Shown here piece by piece: positions 16,543 to 26,704 of a DNA stretch of 62,768 nucleotides. The notes under the pieces are model-generated. The model saw nothing but the letters and a program-made list of their open reading frames with translations, did not search any database and was not told the DNA's origin. A program made the position numbers and the translations under genes. Source of the stretch: a virus; the IMG/VR virus record IMGVR_UViG_3300020123_000165, positions 1 through 62,768 of that record; one strand, 5' to 3'. Position 1 is the stretch's first letter; every line of letters starts with the position of its first letter.

Positions 16543-17801
16543 GTTACCTTCCACTGGACCAAATGGCTTACCGAGATGGACCTGGTCTAGATGCTTTCGG
16601 TCGCTTGAGAATAGCGGACAGTATTCAACTGCTCGGGGCAGCACAGGAATATACCTTCCATCCACTGACTTGGGATCACTTCACTTCTGGTGCAGGTACG
16701 GCCACCTACAGCGCCAATACCTCCAGCACCGTTCTTCGCACTGGGGCTTCTACCAGCGGAGCACGCGCTCTAAGACAAACCAAGATTTATTACCGCTACA
16801 ATCCTGGGAAATCACACCTGATCAAGTTGACGGGAACCATACGGAAGTCAGGAACACCGGCAGGAGCTTCCTTTACTTCACTGGGATACTACGACGACGA
16901 CAATGGTTTGTTCTTTCGCAGCAAAGTGACTGGGGTATATGTCACCAGCCGAACCAACACGTCGGGAGCTCCAGTAGAAACTGAAGTAGTTCAGTCCAGT
17001 TGGAATCTGGATAAGCTGGACGGCACCGGTTCTTCTGGGGTGACCGTTGATTGGACCAAAGAACAAATCTTTATCTTTGACCTCCAATGGTTGGGCGTAG
17101 GAAGAGCACGGTTTGGTTTGTTCATTGGTGGATCCATCATCTATGTTCATGAGATGTTGCATTCCAACTTGTTCACCGCCGCCTACATGCGAACCGCGAA
17201 TCTTCCAGTTCGGTATGAGGCTTTCAACTCCGGTGGTGCTGGAGCAGACGTTTCGCTGGAAGCCATCTGCGCCTCAGTAGAATCTGAGGCTGGTGTTCAG
17301 GAAGATAACTTCTACCCTTTCTCCTATTCAGCTTATCTTACAGCCATGGCGCTGGACACCACTCTGCGTCCAGTGGTGACTCGTCGACTGCGCGATACCT
17401 TCAATGGCCTCACTGTTCGCGGACACGCCACTCTGTCGGATTTTCAGTTGCGAGTAGGTACGAATGATATCTACTGGGAAATTCGGTATAACCAGACGGT
17501 GACTCTTGGTGGCGGCGGTTCAACCACCACCAATAATGTTGATGCCACTTACTCTATCAGCGAGTACGATACCTATGCAGGAGCGGCGAATACCGTCAGT
17601 GGTGGAATACTTATTGCTAGCGGGTTTGTCTCTACTGGGGCTGGATCAGTTAGAGGAGTTGATCAGATCAGTGCGGCAGATTCCTTGTTGATACTTGGTC
17701 GCACATACGCTAATGTCAGAGACTCCTTTACTTTGTCGGCTCGTTCAATGACAGGTGCAGCGACACTATCCCTAGCTTCAAACATCAAGGAGCAATATTG
17801 A
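16539..17801 (+). CDS. Tail structural protein, 420 aa
   Basis: The product starts with GPGLDAFGRLRIADSIQL, a block shared by a large family of tail proteins in environmental phages. The remainder is predicted beta, including LQWLGVGRARFGLFIGGSII. Likely part of the tail hub or a short fibre. It overlaps both neighbours. Confidence 0.7.
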   Translation: MSYLPLDQMAYRDGPGLDAFGRLRIADSIQLLGAAQEYTFHPLTWDHFTSGAGTATYSANTSSTVLRTGASTSGARALRQTKIYYRYNPGKSHLIKLTGTIRKSGTPAGASFTSLGYYDDDNGLFFRSKVTGVYVTSRTNTSGAPVETEVVQSSWNLDKLDGTGSSGVTVDWTKEQIFIFDLQWLGVGRARFGLFIGGSIIYVHEMLHSNLFTAAYMRTANLPVRYEAFNSGGAGADVSLEAICASVESEAGVQEDNFYPFSYSAYLTAMALDTTLRPVVTRRLRDTFNGLTVRGHATLSDFQLRVGTNDIYWEIRYNQTVTLGGGGSTTTNNVDATYSISEYDTYAGAANTVSGGILIASGFVSTGAGSVRGVDQISAADSLLILGRTYANVRDSFTLSARSMTGAATLSLASNIKEQY

Positions 17802-19537
17802 TGGCGGAAATCAAGAAACTCTATCAAGTCACCTCCCTGTCTGGCATTAAGCGCGATGGAACTGTGCTGGATGGTGACAATTTCTCCGATGGTCAGTGGA
17901 CTCGGTTCAATCGAGGTCGGCCTAAGAAAATAGGTGGCTATCAGGAGAATAATACCTCTATTCCCGGGCCTATTCGTGGCTTAATCGTATGGTCCAGGGG
18001 CCTATTCAATGCCCTTATCTGTGCTAGTCAGTCAGCTATTACTCAGTCTAATGTTGATCAGAATGGAGGATCAGGCACCTCTTATGACCGTACGCCCGTG
18101 GGGATGACCTCACTGGATGGTTGTTGGACCCTGGATACCATGTATGATGACGCGGTGGGTAGCAAGAATACTATCGTAATAGCTCATCGTAATAATGCCC
18201 TATCTCAGATAGATGAGGCTACAGCATACCCTGTCTACTTTGGAGTAGCTGATGATACCGCTCCCCTTACTGCTATTGCTGGCCTTAGCGTTTCTGGTGG
18301 TATTGTCTGCATTGCCCCTTATCTGGTATATTATGGCTCGGATGGCCTCGTGGGATGGTCTGATGTCAACCAACCACAAACCCTTAACAGTGGAGACGCC
18401 GGAACCGATAGAGTCACAGGAACCAAAGTAGTTAAAGGCCTGCCCCTTCGATCTGGTACTGGACCAGCGGCTATTCTGTGGTCACTAGACTCGGTTATCA
18501 GGATGGATTATATCGGGGGATCCACCATCTTCAGATTCTCTACACTGAGCGCTCAGTCTTCTATCCTGTCACAGAATGGGGTCATCGAGTATGATGGTGA
18601 CTACTTCTGGGCCGGAATCGACCGCTTCCTGGTCTACTCCGGAGGGAAGGTTCAAGAGCTCCCCAACCAGATGAACAAGAACTGGTTCTTTGACAATCTG
18701 AACTATTCTCAGCGCCAGAAGGTGTGGGTCACCAAGATTCCACGTTTTGGTGAGATTATTTGGCATTTCCCCTTTGGGGACTCCACTGAGTGCAACAAAG
18801 CGGTGGTTTATAACGTACTAGAAAGAGTCTGGTATGATTTCGAGGTTTCTCGGACGGCCGGTTACTATTCCCAGGTTTTCAAGTATCCCGTGTGGGCCGG
18901 TGATTCTTCTCTATTCAAGACCTACGTAAAGCTATCGGGAGTGACTGGGAGCTATGTTGTGGGAGACAGTGTATTGGGATCCTCTACTAATGTTCCCGGG
19001 ATTGTGGATTCGGTCATTAGCTCTACCGAACTGACCATCCGGGCTCAGAACCCTGCCAGAGTTCCACTTATCTCCGTTGGCGAGAACCTGGTCAACAATA
19101 CCCGTTCTGGGTCTGGGGGAGTCACTCGAGTCGACGAGATCCACTCTGCTTATATTCATGAGAAGGGCTTGAATGCTGTTACTTCCGCTGGGGAGCAGGC
19201 TATCCTGGCCCACTTTACTACCTCGGACTTCGGGTTTCCCACCGGGGGAGCTCAGCAAAATAACATTGAAGGGCTGAATCGCTGGACACGTTTGATCCGT
19301 ATCGAGCCTGACTTCATACAGTCGGGGGATATGGAAGTTCAGGTAGTCCAGAGTGAGTTTGCTCAGAACCCAGATACGACAAGCGAGGTATTTACGTTTG
19401 GGCCAGACACGGGTAAAATTGATATGCGGAAACAAGGTAGACAAATTCGTCTCAAGTTTACTAGCAACACATTAAATGGGAACTTTGAAATGGGTCGAGT
19501 CATCCTGCATACTGAACCCGGCGATGTAAGGAGCTAA
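17801..19537 (+). CDS. Tail hub / DNA stabilisation protein, P22 gp10-like (putative)
   Basis: I take the ATG at 17801, in the TGATG overlap, over the TTG three bases before. The 578-aa product begins with LYQVTSLSGIKRDGTVLDGD and contains repeated beta-blade-like segments (WTRFNRGRPKKIGGYQENN; GDYFWAGIDRFLVYSGGKVQ). That start plus the length fits gp10-like tail hub proteins of P22-type phages, which close the neck and bind tailspikes. Confidence 0.7.
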   Translation: MAEIKKLYQVTSLSGIKRDGTVLDGDNFSDGQWTRFNRGRPKKIGGYQENNTSIPGPIRGLIVWSRGLFNALICASQSAITQSNVDQNGGSGTSYDRTPVGMTSLDGCWTLDTMYDDAVGSKNTIVIAHRNNALSQIDEATAYPVYFGVADDTAPLTAIAGLSVSGGIVCIAPYLVYYGSDGLVGWSDVNQPQTLNSGDAGTDRVTGTKVVKGLPLRSGTGPAAILWSLDSVIRMDYIGGSTIFRFSTLSAQSSILSQNGVIEYDGDYFWAGIDRFLVYSGGKVQELPNQMNKNWFFDNLNYSQRQKVWVTKIPRFGEIIWHFPFGDSTECNKAVVYNVLERVWYDFEVSRTAGYYSQVFKYPVWAGDSSLFKTYVKLSGVTGSYVVGDSVLGSSTNVPGIVDSVISSTELTIRAQNPARVPLISVGENLVNNTRSGSGGVTRVDEIHSAYIHEKGLNAVTSAGEQAILAHFTTSDFGFPTGGAQQNNIEGLNRWTRLIRIEPDFIQSGDMEVQVVQSEFAQNPDTTSEVFTFGPDTGKIDMRKQGRQIRLKFTSNTLNGNFEMGRVILHTEPGDVRS

Positions 19538-19543
19538 CCCAGC

Positions 19544-21622
19544 ATGGCACTAACCTCCTACGCTGACTATCTCGCCCAGAACACTACGGACAATCCCAAC
19601 TACCCTAGTTCGTGGAATGTGTTACCGTGGATGGCCCACGATGATGACACTGGCACTCCTGCTCCGCAGGCCACGATCACGAACAAAGGTTTGCTGGACT
19701 ATCTTGACTATGCTATGCCGGGTCAAGTACCCCAGGATGTAGCGGACAGCTACAAGCGTCAGTTGGACGCTACCGGACAGCCGGGTGGCTTCGGTGACAG
19801 CATGGGTTTCCTTACCGGGGCGTGGAGCACCAATCCGATCACCGGGAACATGAATTTGACGCCGCAGGAATATCTTCGCGGAAGAACTGATCTACCTCAG
19901 GAAGTGCTAGACGCGCTTTATAATCCGAGCGATGCACGATTGCACAGTTCCGATCCGACGGTTCAGCGTCTCAATTCCATGTACAAGTATCAACCTGAAT
20001 CCTACGGGTATTTGAATCAAGATACTGGTGGAGAGTTCCCGATCATTAGCAAAGGAAAAGGGGGTCTTGGGTCTTGGGACTTGGGCGACGGCAAAACGCT
20101 TGTTCCTGTTAGAGAAGAGCAGTATGAAATTGCTCCGGGCCAAAGTCAAGCAGATGGTTCTATTGGCTTTCTACAAGGTTTCAATTCACTAGCCCCGACC
20201 GCCTACAATCCAGATGGTTCCTTCAACCCATCCGGGTGGCGTGTTGCTGACTTACGCAGTGAATCGCGCCGTCAAGCCCAAGGGCATCTGAAAGGTGTGG
20301 CAAGCGTTCTGGGCGCAGCTCTGGGAAGCTATCTTATGGGTCCGGCGGGTGGCGCTGCTGCGGATATTCCAGCTGGTTCTGAGGGTGTGATGACTGCTGC
20401 CCCCGGAACTACCGCCACGGCAGGAACCGCAACAACTTCTCCCGGTGTGTTCGGTCAGTCTTCTCTGGATACGGGTAGCCAAGTTGGAAACAAAGCTATC
20501 GAGAGTGGTATCAAATCCTATGTAATGAGTGGGGGTGATCCGAACAAAGCCTTGTTAGGGGCTTTGAGTGCTCCTCTGGCCAGTACTGTGAGCTCTTCTA
20601 TAGGGGATTCTGCGGGTGACTTTTCCTCTGGCCTGGGAAAGCTAGCCACTAACCAAATCATGAGCCTGTTGGCGGGAAAGGGGTTGAACCTGAATCCCAT
20701 GCAACTGGCTTCATTAGCACCAGGGGCTCTGAAGAGTGTCTCCGACTGGTCGCCTAACACCTCTTCCATGGATACGAACATGCCTGACGACTTTGACGCT
20801 TCCTCATATACCCCCGAATGGTCCTCTATCTCCGGAGACTCTGGCCTTAATAGCTACCTTGGATACGACAGTAATGGTAACTACGTCGGTAATGGAATAA
20901 ACACTGACTATAGCAATTTTGGCCTCGGCGACACCTCTCCCGGCATCAGCGGAGACTCCTCACTCGATGACTACCTAAGGTCTATCCTGAGCGGAGTCAA
21001 TACCAATGAGGGTACTTTCCAAGGTGCTCCGGCGGCTGATACTTCTTGGGATCAGGCAGCTCAACTGGCGGCCTTGAATAATCAGGCGGCTAAGCTTCCA
21101 ACGAGCGGATCTTCTGGCCCAAGGGCTGGCTCCGGCTCCGGCTCAGGTTCTGGAGTCAATTCGGCCCTCTCTGGACTCAGCCTGGCCCTTGCCCTGGCTC
21201 AGGCTCTTAGAAAGAACCCTACGGCTCCAGTCTCTTCTCGGGGCAATCAGGGCCAAACTTTTGCTCCCGCCTACCGAGGAGCCACCGCCCCCCGGACCAA
21301 GTATGCTTCCGGTGGCGATGTGCAAGCTCCCGGTGGTCTGTCGGCCATCACCGCTGCACTAGCTCAACATGCTCAGCGTCGGGGATTGCTTCATGGTAAT
21401 GCTGGGGGCCAGGATGATGTTCTTGATATCAAGGCTGCGCCAGGTGAGTATGTGATGGATGCCGAAACGGTATCTCATCTGGGAGATGGCAGCACGGATG
21501 AGGGAGCTCGTAAGTTGGATCAGATGCGGGAAGCTATTCGAGCCCATAAGCGTATGGGTCCTCTATCTCAAATCGCCCCTAAGGCAAAAGATCCTATGCA
21601 CTATCTGAGGAAGGGGAAGTAA
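19544..21622 (+). CDS. Large virion protein, putative ejection protein, 692 aa
   Basis: The product is Ser/Gly-rich in the middle and has a C-terminal conserved block beginning with KYASGGDVQAPGG and continuing GQDDVLDIKAAPGEYVMDAE. The latter resembles a domain found at the end of many phage tail and virion proteins. It is the first of four large, Ala/Gln/Gly-rich genes at the end of the late operon, the usual place for proteins injected with the DNA. Confidence 0.65.
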   Translation: MALTSYADYLAQNTTDNPNYPSSWNVLPWMAHDDDTGTPAPQATITNKGLLDYLDYAMPGQVPQDVADSYKRQLDATGQPGGFGDSMGFLTGAWSTNPITGNMNLTPQEYLRGRTDLPQEVLDALYNPSDARLHSSDPTVQRLNSMYKYQPESYGYLNQDTGGEFPIISKGKGGLGSWDLGDGKTLVPVREEQYEIAPGQSQADGSIGFLQGFNSLAPTAYNPDGSFNPSGWRVADLRSESRRQAQGHLKGVASVLGAALGSYLMGPAGGAAADIPAGSEGVMTAAPGTTATAGTATTSPGVFGQSSLDTGSQVGNKAIESGIKSYVMSGGDPNKALLGALSAPLASTVSSSIGDSAGDFSSGLGKLATNQIMSLLAGKGLNLNPMQLASLAPGALKSVSDWSPNTSSMDTNMPDDFDASSYTPEWSSISGDSGLNSYLGYDSNGNYVGNGINTDYSNFGLGDTSPGISGDSSLDDYLRSILSGVNTNEGTFQGAPAADTSWDQAAQLAALNNQAAKLPTSGSSGPRAGSGSGSGSGVNSALSGLSLALALAQALRKNPTAPVSSRGNQGQTFAPAYRGATAPRTKYASGGDVQAPGGLSAITAALAQHAQRRGLLHGNAGGQDDVLDIKAAPGEYVMDAETVSHLGDGSTDEGARKLDQMREAIRAHKRMGPLSQIAPKAKDPMHYLRKGK

Positions 21623-21623
21623 G

Positions 21624-22514
21624 ATGGCCACGATGCCCGTTACCCAAAACACGGAGTACATGTACCCCCAAGCCGTCAACCAAATGACGGATACCGCGGC
21701 CAACTATGCTTCCGGTATCCCCGGACTGGCTACTCAAGCCTATCAAAACTGGTATGATCAGCCCCTGTCCACTGGTCAGACGCCCATGCAGACTCAGGCA
21801 TGGGATACGGCAATGTCGAACCCTTCGCAGCAGTGGCTTAGCCCGCTGCAGCAGGCTTCTTCGATGTACCAACAGGGTGGGACTTACGATCCAAACCAGC
21901 TTCAGCAATTCCTGGACCCCTACACCAATGATGCGGCCAATGCTACAATGGCCCAAGTCAATCGGAACCTGACAGAGAACATCCTGCCCCAAGTCAATAG
22001 CACCTTTGCTGGCAATGGTCAGTTTGGCTCTAGCCGGAATGGTGATTTTGAGAATCGTGCTATCCGGGATACCCAAACGGGGCTGGCCGAGACCCTGGCT
22101 AAGCAGAATGTGGCTAACTACAACCTGGCTAATCAGGATTACCTGAACTGGGCTAGGCAGCAGCAACAGAGTGCGCAAGGGCTGCAGGGGGTGGCTGGCA
22201 CCGGCTCGAACATCACTCAGACGGGTCTGACCAACCAACTAATGGCGGCTCAAGCTCAGCAACAACAAGAGCAGTCTACCCTGGACAAGAATTACCAAGA
22301 TTATCTGACTCGTCAGCAGTTCCCTCTTTCCGCACTTCAAGCTATTGGATCTGCCACTAGCAACATTGGTCGGACCGAGAATCCAAATGTCAATACCCCA
22401 ACGGTTCAGCCTGATGCGGTGTCTCGAGCTTTGGCATCCCTTCAATTACTGCAGTCGGGATTGAATAGCACGGATATTCAGTCTCTGATGTCCTCCATGG
22501 GCCTTTCCTTCTAA
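21624..22514 (+). CDS. Virion-associated protein, 296 aa
   Basis: The product is Gln/Asn-rich and helical (NLANQDYLNWARQQQQSAQG). It holds FLDPYTNDAANATMAQVNRN and FAGNGQFGSSRNGDFENRAI, blocks seen in a conserved family next to ejection genes of environmental podoviruses. Function is unknown, virion location likely. Confidence 0.65.
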   Translation: MATMPVTQNTEYMYPQAVNQMTDTAANYASGIPGLATQAYQNWYDQPLSTGQTPMQTQAWDTAMSNPSQQWLSPLQQASSMYQQGGTYDPNQLQQFLDPYTNDAANATMAQVNRNLTENILPQVNSTFAGNGQFGSSRNGDFENRAIRDTQTGLAETLAKQNVANYNLANQDYLNWARQQQQSAQGLQGVAGTGSNITQTGLTNQLMAAQAQQQQEQSTLDKNYQDYLTRQQFPLSALQAIGSATSNIGRTENPNVNTPTVQPDAVSRALASLQLLQSGLNSTDIQSLMSSMGLSF

Positions 22515-22523
22515 GGATCTAAT

Positions 22524-24101
22524 ATGCCACTAATGAATCAAGCTCCGGCCCAAGATCCTAATAGTGTTCAGGGAGTCCTTCAGAAGCTCTTGACAACTCA
22601 AACAGATAATCGTGATCAGCTTAAGCAGCAGCAACAGACGGCACAGCAGAGCTATCGAGACGTATTAGGTGAGCCTCTTCCTGATATTGACCCGGTGCGT
22701 AGAATGGTCAGTGATTACCTTCAGCGATACTCTACTAATACGAGTCAGCGATGGAATGCTATGGCTGGCGCTATTGGAGCTGAGGCGGGTCGTCAACAGG
22801 ATATGGATGTAGCTCAACAGGCCCGTCGCGAGAATGCAGCTAAGCTGGGTCTGGGCATGTCCGATACTAACCTGAAAGAGGAAGACGCTTATACTGCCAA
22901 ACTGATGGCTGCCGCTGCACGAAGCGGTAAGATGGGTGCTGGAGGCTCACCCGTGGTGAAGATGGATAAGGATGGAAACATGGTAGTTTATGATCCATCC
23001 ACCCAGGAGACCAAGGTAGTTCATGCCTCTCAGCGGGGAGAGTACCAGCGAATCTGGACTTCCGCCTATCAAAAGGCAGTGTCTAATGAGATGGAAGATC
23101 CTGAGGGATATGCTCATACCATAGCTAGTCAGGTCTTGTCGGCTTCTCCCGGATTCAATCCCCAGAAGTCGGCTATTCCCTCTTCTAGCTCTACAGTTCC
23201 TTCTGAGAACCTTCCTCCGATCCCGACGGGCATTACTCCCTCTCAGGCGCCACAAGCGGCTCCAGCTCCGAGTAGTCTGGCCCAAGGCCAGGCTCAGTGG
23301 AATGCTAATGGTCCTCGTAATGTGGAGCTTATTAAGCAGGAAATGGCTCGTCCAGAGAACCAGACTCCCGATAAGCAACTCATCTTTAAGCAAGAGCTGG
23401 AAGCTGAAATGGCTAAGCAAGGTCAGGCTCCGGTATCGACCGCGACTTCTGCCGCTCCTCAAGTAGCTCCTTCAACTCCTACTCCAGTGGCTCGTGGTAT
23501 GGAGTACAAGGATCCCCGGGTGGCAGCCCAGCAGAAGGGATATGGCGGTAAGGAAGGTGAAGGACTGTATAAAGAACGTCAGGCCCTTACTGACCTAAGT
23601 GGAGCTAATACTAAGCTCCTTGGTCAGTTGGATGCTCTTGAACAGATCTATGCCAATCCGAATATTCCCCAGGGTGAGTTGGCTAACCTTCAACAACAGG
23701 TTCGTTCCGGCCTTGTTACTCTGGGGGTTCCCGGGGCTAAAGAGGTTGGGGTTACCGACTTCGCCAAGGCACTTGGAACGAGCCTGTCCCTAACACAAAA
23801 GAATGCTGATGGGCAGAATCTGCTGCCGGGCGCGATGTCTAACTACGAAGATCAGCTGCTCCAGAAGATGGCCCCCACTCTGTCATTGACAAATGAGGGT
23901 CGGGTCATGTTGGTTCAGTTCATGAAGCAAGTGGCCGCGGCGAATCTTCGAATGGCTCAGGAAGGCACTAAGATGGCTGCGGCCAACAAAGATATGTTGC
24001 CACCCAACTGGTATGAACGCAAAGAGCGTATCATGCGAGAGGAGATGGCTAAGCTTCGTCTTCTGTCTTCTAAGATGATCCAAAACTCTGGAGCTCAATA
24101 A
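22524..24101 (+). CDS. Putative internal virion protein, 525 aa
   Basis: The sequence is Gln/Ala/Pro-rich with long helical stretches at both ends (VLQKLLTTQTDNRDQLKQQQ; MVQFMKQVAAANLRMAQEG-like near the C-terminus) and a disordered middle (PSQAPQAAPAPSSLAQGQ). Composition and place in the late operon fit an ejection protein. The stop overlaps the next ATG by one base. Confidence 0.6.
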   Translation: MPLMNQAPAQDPNSVQGVLQKLLTTQTDNRDQLKQQQQTAQQSYRDVLGEPLPDIDPVRRMVSDYLQRYSTNTSQRWNAMAGAIGAEAGRQQDMDVAQQARRENAAKLGLGMSDTNLKEEDAYTAKLMAAAARSGKMGAGGSPVVKMDKDGNMVVYDPSTQETKVVHASQRGEYQRIWTSAYQKAVSNEMEDPEGYAHTIASQVLSASPGFNPQKSAIPSSSSTVPSENLPPIPTGITPSQAPQAAPAPSSLAQGQAQWNANGPRNVELIKQEMARPENQTPDKQLIFKQELEAEMAKQGQAPVSTATSAAPQVAPSTPTPVARGMEYKDPRVAAQQKGYGGKEGEGLYKERQALTDLSGANTKLLGQLDALEQIYANPNIPQGELANLQQQVRSGLVTLGVPGAKEVGVTDFAKALGTSLSLTQKNADGQNLLPGAMSNYEDQLLQKMAPTLSLTNEGRVMLVQFMKQVAAANLRMAQEGTKMAAANKDMLPPNWYERKERIMREEMAKLRLLSSKMIQNSGAQ

Positions 24102-25912
24102 TGGACACTTCTCAAATGTCTCCTGAACAACTTGGTGAGTATTTGGCGGGTTTGTCCGACAAAGAGCTTAATGAGATCGCTTTGGGTGGAGCTATCACTG
24201 CGGCCAAGCAGCGTCAAGCTACTCCTGAACCCGTAAAGTCGCCTAATGACCTCACGAAAGGTATGTCAGGTCCAGAGCTCTTTGCTGCTGGCATGGGTCA
24301 ACGAGCTATGCAAATTCCTCGGGGCTTGAAAGAGCTAGGAGTGGGGGCTTTCGGTACTCCAGAAGAGATCGCTGCCCACAATCAAGAAAAGGCGGCCCAG
24401 TCGGCTATCGATGCTCCTCTGCTGAATACCTGGGAGGGAAAAGCTGGAGGTTTTGGCACGGACGCTCTGCTAGCTGCTCTAATGCCAGCTCGGTCTGGAG
24501 TTCAGGCACTGACTCAGGGGGTAGGAGCAGCGCTCAGCCCCACACCGGGCCCTATCAGCGGCCTTGATTTGCCGGCCCGTGCACTACAGGGAGCGACAGC
24601 CGCCGGTACGACTGCCTTGATTGCCTCACCTCTGCAACTATTGGGTAGGGTAGCTGGGGCGGCTACTAAGCGTTATACCCCCGAAGGCCAGGAAGCTCTT
24701 CGCTTGAATGATGCTGCCAACCGTCTGGGGGTTCGCCGGAATGTCGGGGGCTTAGATCCTTCTTCTTCTATCAACGCATTTGAGACTAATCTTCCAGGCT
24801 ATGCTCGTACCGTTGAAGAGCAAGCTAAGAATTTCTCCAAGGCTGCGGATGTTACGAAGGATATTCCTTCAAAGACCGGTAAGTCTTTTGAGAGCCGGAA
24901 GCTGGGCGGTGAGAATCTTCGCCAGGCCGTGGAGGAAGGTGGTAAGAATCTAGAGGGTGTCGGCGGATCTCTCTGGAAAGACCTGGATTCTTTCATTGTC
25001 CAGAACAACATCGCCCCAGTGGGAGCTAAGAACACTCAAGCTCGTGTCAATGATATTGTTCAGAAGTATACTCCCATCACCAAGAAGGGTATGCAGATAG
25101 ATAAGAATCCGGCCATTCAGCGGATCAGTGAGTATGACCCTGACTCAGCCCAGTTAATGACTCAACTGCTAGCTAATCCTGGCCAGGTTCCTACGGTTCC
25201 TTTCTCTGACCTGCATAAGCTCTCTTCAGCCGTTGGTAAAGCTATGGGGCGAGCTGAGAAAGATGCCTCGGCTCCCGGGGCTTCCCTACTGGATCGCCAG
25301 ATGAAGCGTGAACTGAAGGACCTATACGGTAGTCTGATGTCCGATGTAGATAACTGGGGAACTAAGAACCCTCAAGCCAAGTCTATGTATGACGAGGCTA
25401 AGACTTTTTGGCGGGATGCGGTAGTACCCGGTGCTTTGACTAATAAGGTCTATAGCAAAGCCTCTAAGGGGGTCTATGGAATGAATCCCCGGGGCTACTC
25501 TGAGCCTTCTCAGCTGTACTCTGATGTAGTGAAGAATCCACGAGCTATGCAGGATCTTTACCCTTATATGAGTCAGCCAGGCCGTGACTTGACAGACACA
25601 CTTCAGACTATGCCAGATGTGGCCCGCTCCCTGATCACGAATACTCCGCATCCCCCGGCCCCGGGAATGGGCACACTGACGACCCTGGCGGGTATGGCTG
25701 TAGGTTCTCCCCTCCAGCTGGTGAAGGGGGTGATCTCTCACACCCCGGGATTCCAGACACTAGCTACTTCTGATCCCGCTAAGAGACTGTATTTCTCTCG
25801 TGATGTTCTTCGAGATACTCCAGCAGGTCGAGCTGCATATGGGGCATTACAGTACCCGCAAGATCAGTTGGAAGGGGGGGTGAATCGTTTCGTAGGGGCA
25901 CGAAGGCAGTAA
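24101..25912 (+). CDS. Putative internal virion / ejection protein, 603 aa
   Basis: The product has an N-terminal helical region, a small hydrophobic Ala/Gly segment (ALQGATAAGTTALIASPLQL) and a second near the C-terminus (TLTTLAGMAVGSPLQLV). Such amphipathic stretches suit proteins that cross the cell envelope with the genome. It is the last late gene, just before the convergent terminator. The exact role is unproven. Confidence 0.62.
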   Translation: MDTSQMSPEQLGEYLAGLSDKELNEIALGGAITAAKQRQATPEPVKSPNDLTKGMSGPELFAAGMGQRAMQIPRGLKELGVGAFGTPEEIAAHNQEKAAQSAIDAPLLNTWEGKAGGFGTDALLAALMPARSGVQALTQGVGAALSPTPGPISGLDLPARALQGATAAGTTALIASPLQLLGRVAGAATKRYTPEGQEALRLNDAANRLGVRRNVGGLDPSSSINAFETNLPGYARTVEEQAKNFSKAADVTKDIPSKTGKSFESRKLGGENLRQAVEEGGKNLEGVGGSLWKDLDSFIVQNNIAPVGAKNTQARVNDIVQKYTPITKKGMQIDKNPAIQRISEYDPDSAQLMTQLLANPGQVPTVPFSDLHKLSSAVGKAMGRAEKDASAPGASLLDRQMKRELKDLYGSLMSDVDNWGTKNPQAKSMYDEAKTFWRDAVVPGALTNKVYSKASKGVYGMNPRGYSEPSQLYSDVVKNPRAMQDLYPYMSQPGRDLTDTLQTMPDVARSLITNTPHPPAPGMGTLTTLAGMAVGSPLQLVKGVISHTPGFQTLATSDPAKRLYFSRDVLRDTPAGRAAYGALQYPQDQLEGGVNRFVGARRQ

Positions 25913-25946
25913 ACTCATGTAGCCCATGTTCCCTCCAACTATCATC

Positions 25947-25977
25947 GCCCCACGGTCTAACTGTGGGGCTTATTTTT
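25947..25977 (+). terminator. Strong terminator at the late/early convergence
   Basis: A perfect 7-bp GCCCCAC/GTGGGGC stem is followed by TTATTTTT. It ends the late operon 34 bases after its last stop and overlaps the end of the minus-strand nuclease gene. Confidence 0.93.
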
Positions 25978-26404
25978 GGTGGGTTAGGTTCGCCTCCGAA
26001 CCACCAGTTTGAACAGGTACCCATAGATCCTCCATTGATATCGTTAAGGCATCCAACTCACTTCGAGTCATTTCATTAAACTCCCTGGCATGTTTTCCTG
26101 GGATGATGTAAGTAATGTCCAGGTCCTCTACATAACCTGCTATATAGCATCGGCCTCCAACACGAGAACGCTTATATAACCAGACAACCTGCTCGGGCCG
26201 TAAACACCCCTTGAATACGGGGGTGTCTGATCTCTTGGGCATGGTCTTCACCTGTTTAAATTCGACCCAAAACTCAACTCCCTCGATACAATCGTTGAAG
26301 TCAGGAGTCCCAGGGCAAGCTGGGTTCTCCACCCGAATGTCGTGACCCGCTTTCAACTTGCTTCTGAATCTCTTTCCGAACCGTGTCTCGGGGTTTGCTG
26401 CCAC
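25970..26404 (-). CDS. VRR-NUC / PD-(D/E)XK family nuclease
   Basis: The 144-aa product shows the nuclease core: GTPDFN (motif II Asp) and VEFWVEFKQVK (E-x-K). This is the layout of VRR-NUC domains, used by phages for Holliday-junction or flap cleavage. The start is GTG at 26404, backed by the SD AAGGAG eight bases upstream, although this places 104 bases of the gene inside the upstream ORF. It is the last gene of the leftward early transcription unit. Confidence 0.78.
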   Translation of the reverse strand: MAANPETRFGKRFRSKLKAGHDIRVENPACPGTPDFNDCIEGVEFWVEFKQVKTMPKRSDTPVFKGCLRPEQVVWLYKRSRVGGRCYIAGYVEDLDITYIIPGKHAREFNEMTRSELDALTISMEDLWVPVQTGGSEANLTHQK

Positions 26405-26633
26405 TCTTGCTCTCCTTAATGAATCGATGAATTAGACCTTCAAGGGGATGCGTGACAGTAACATGCTCAGGCATATGAAGCCTTTCGTAGATAACATCCC
26501 ATTGAGTGCGCCCAGGCTGACGAACCTGCATCAGTTGCCAATCACCCCTACCAGGGCGATACTCTATTCCCTGAGTGTCTAGCCACTGCTTAAGTTCTTC
26601 CAACTTATCTTTATGTAATAGGTTTCTGGACAT
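26301..26633 (-). CDS. Conserved phage protein, 110 aa
   Basis: ATG 26633 was chosen over an upstream in-frame start because it begins MSRNLLHKDKLEELKQWLDT, the usual family start. A central WQLMQVRQPGRTQWDVIYER is typical of a small, unannotated phage family near replication genes. Its last 34 codons overlap the nuclease gene in another frame. Confidence 0.65.
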   Translation of the reverse strand: MSRNLLHKDKLEELKQWLDTQGIEYRPGRGDWQLMQVRQPGRTQWDVIYERLHMPEHVTVTHPLEGLIHRFIKESKSGSKPRDTVRKEIQKQVESGSRHSGGEPSLPWDS

Positions 26634-26651
26634 CTTGACTACTCCTGATGC

Positions 26652-26683
26652 AAAAGTGGGGAGCCGCATGACCGACCCCCCAC
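26652..26683 (-). terminator. Minus-strand terminator
   Basis: On the minus strand a GTGGGG/CCCCAC stem with a 16-base spacer is followed by TTTTG. It lies between the small DNA-binding gene (26705) and the next gene. Confidence 0.7.
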
Positions 26684-26704
26684 CCTTGTACTGCCCCGGA
26701 AAAC

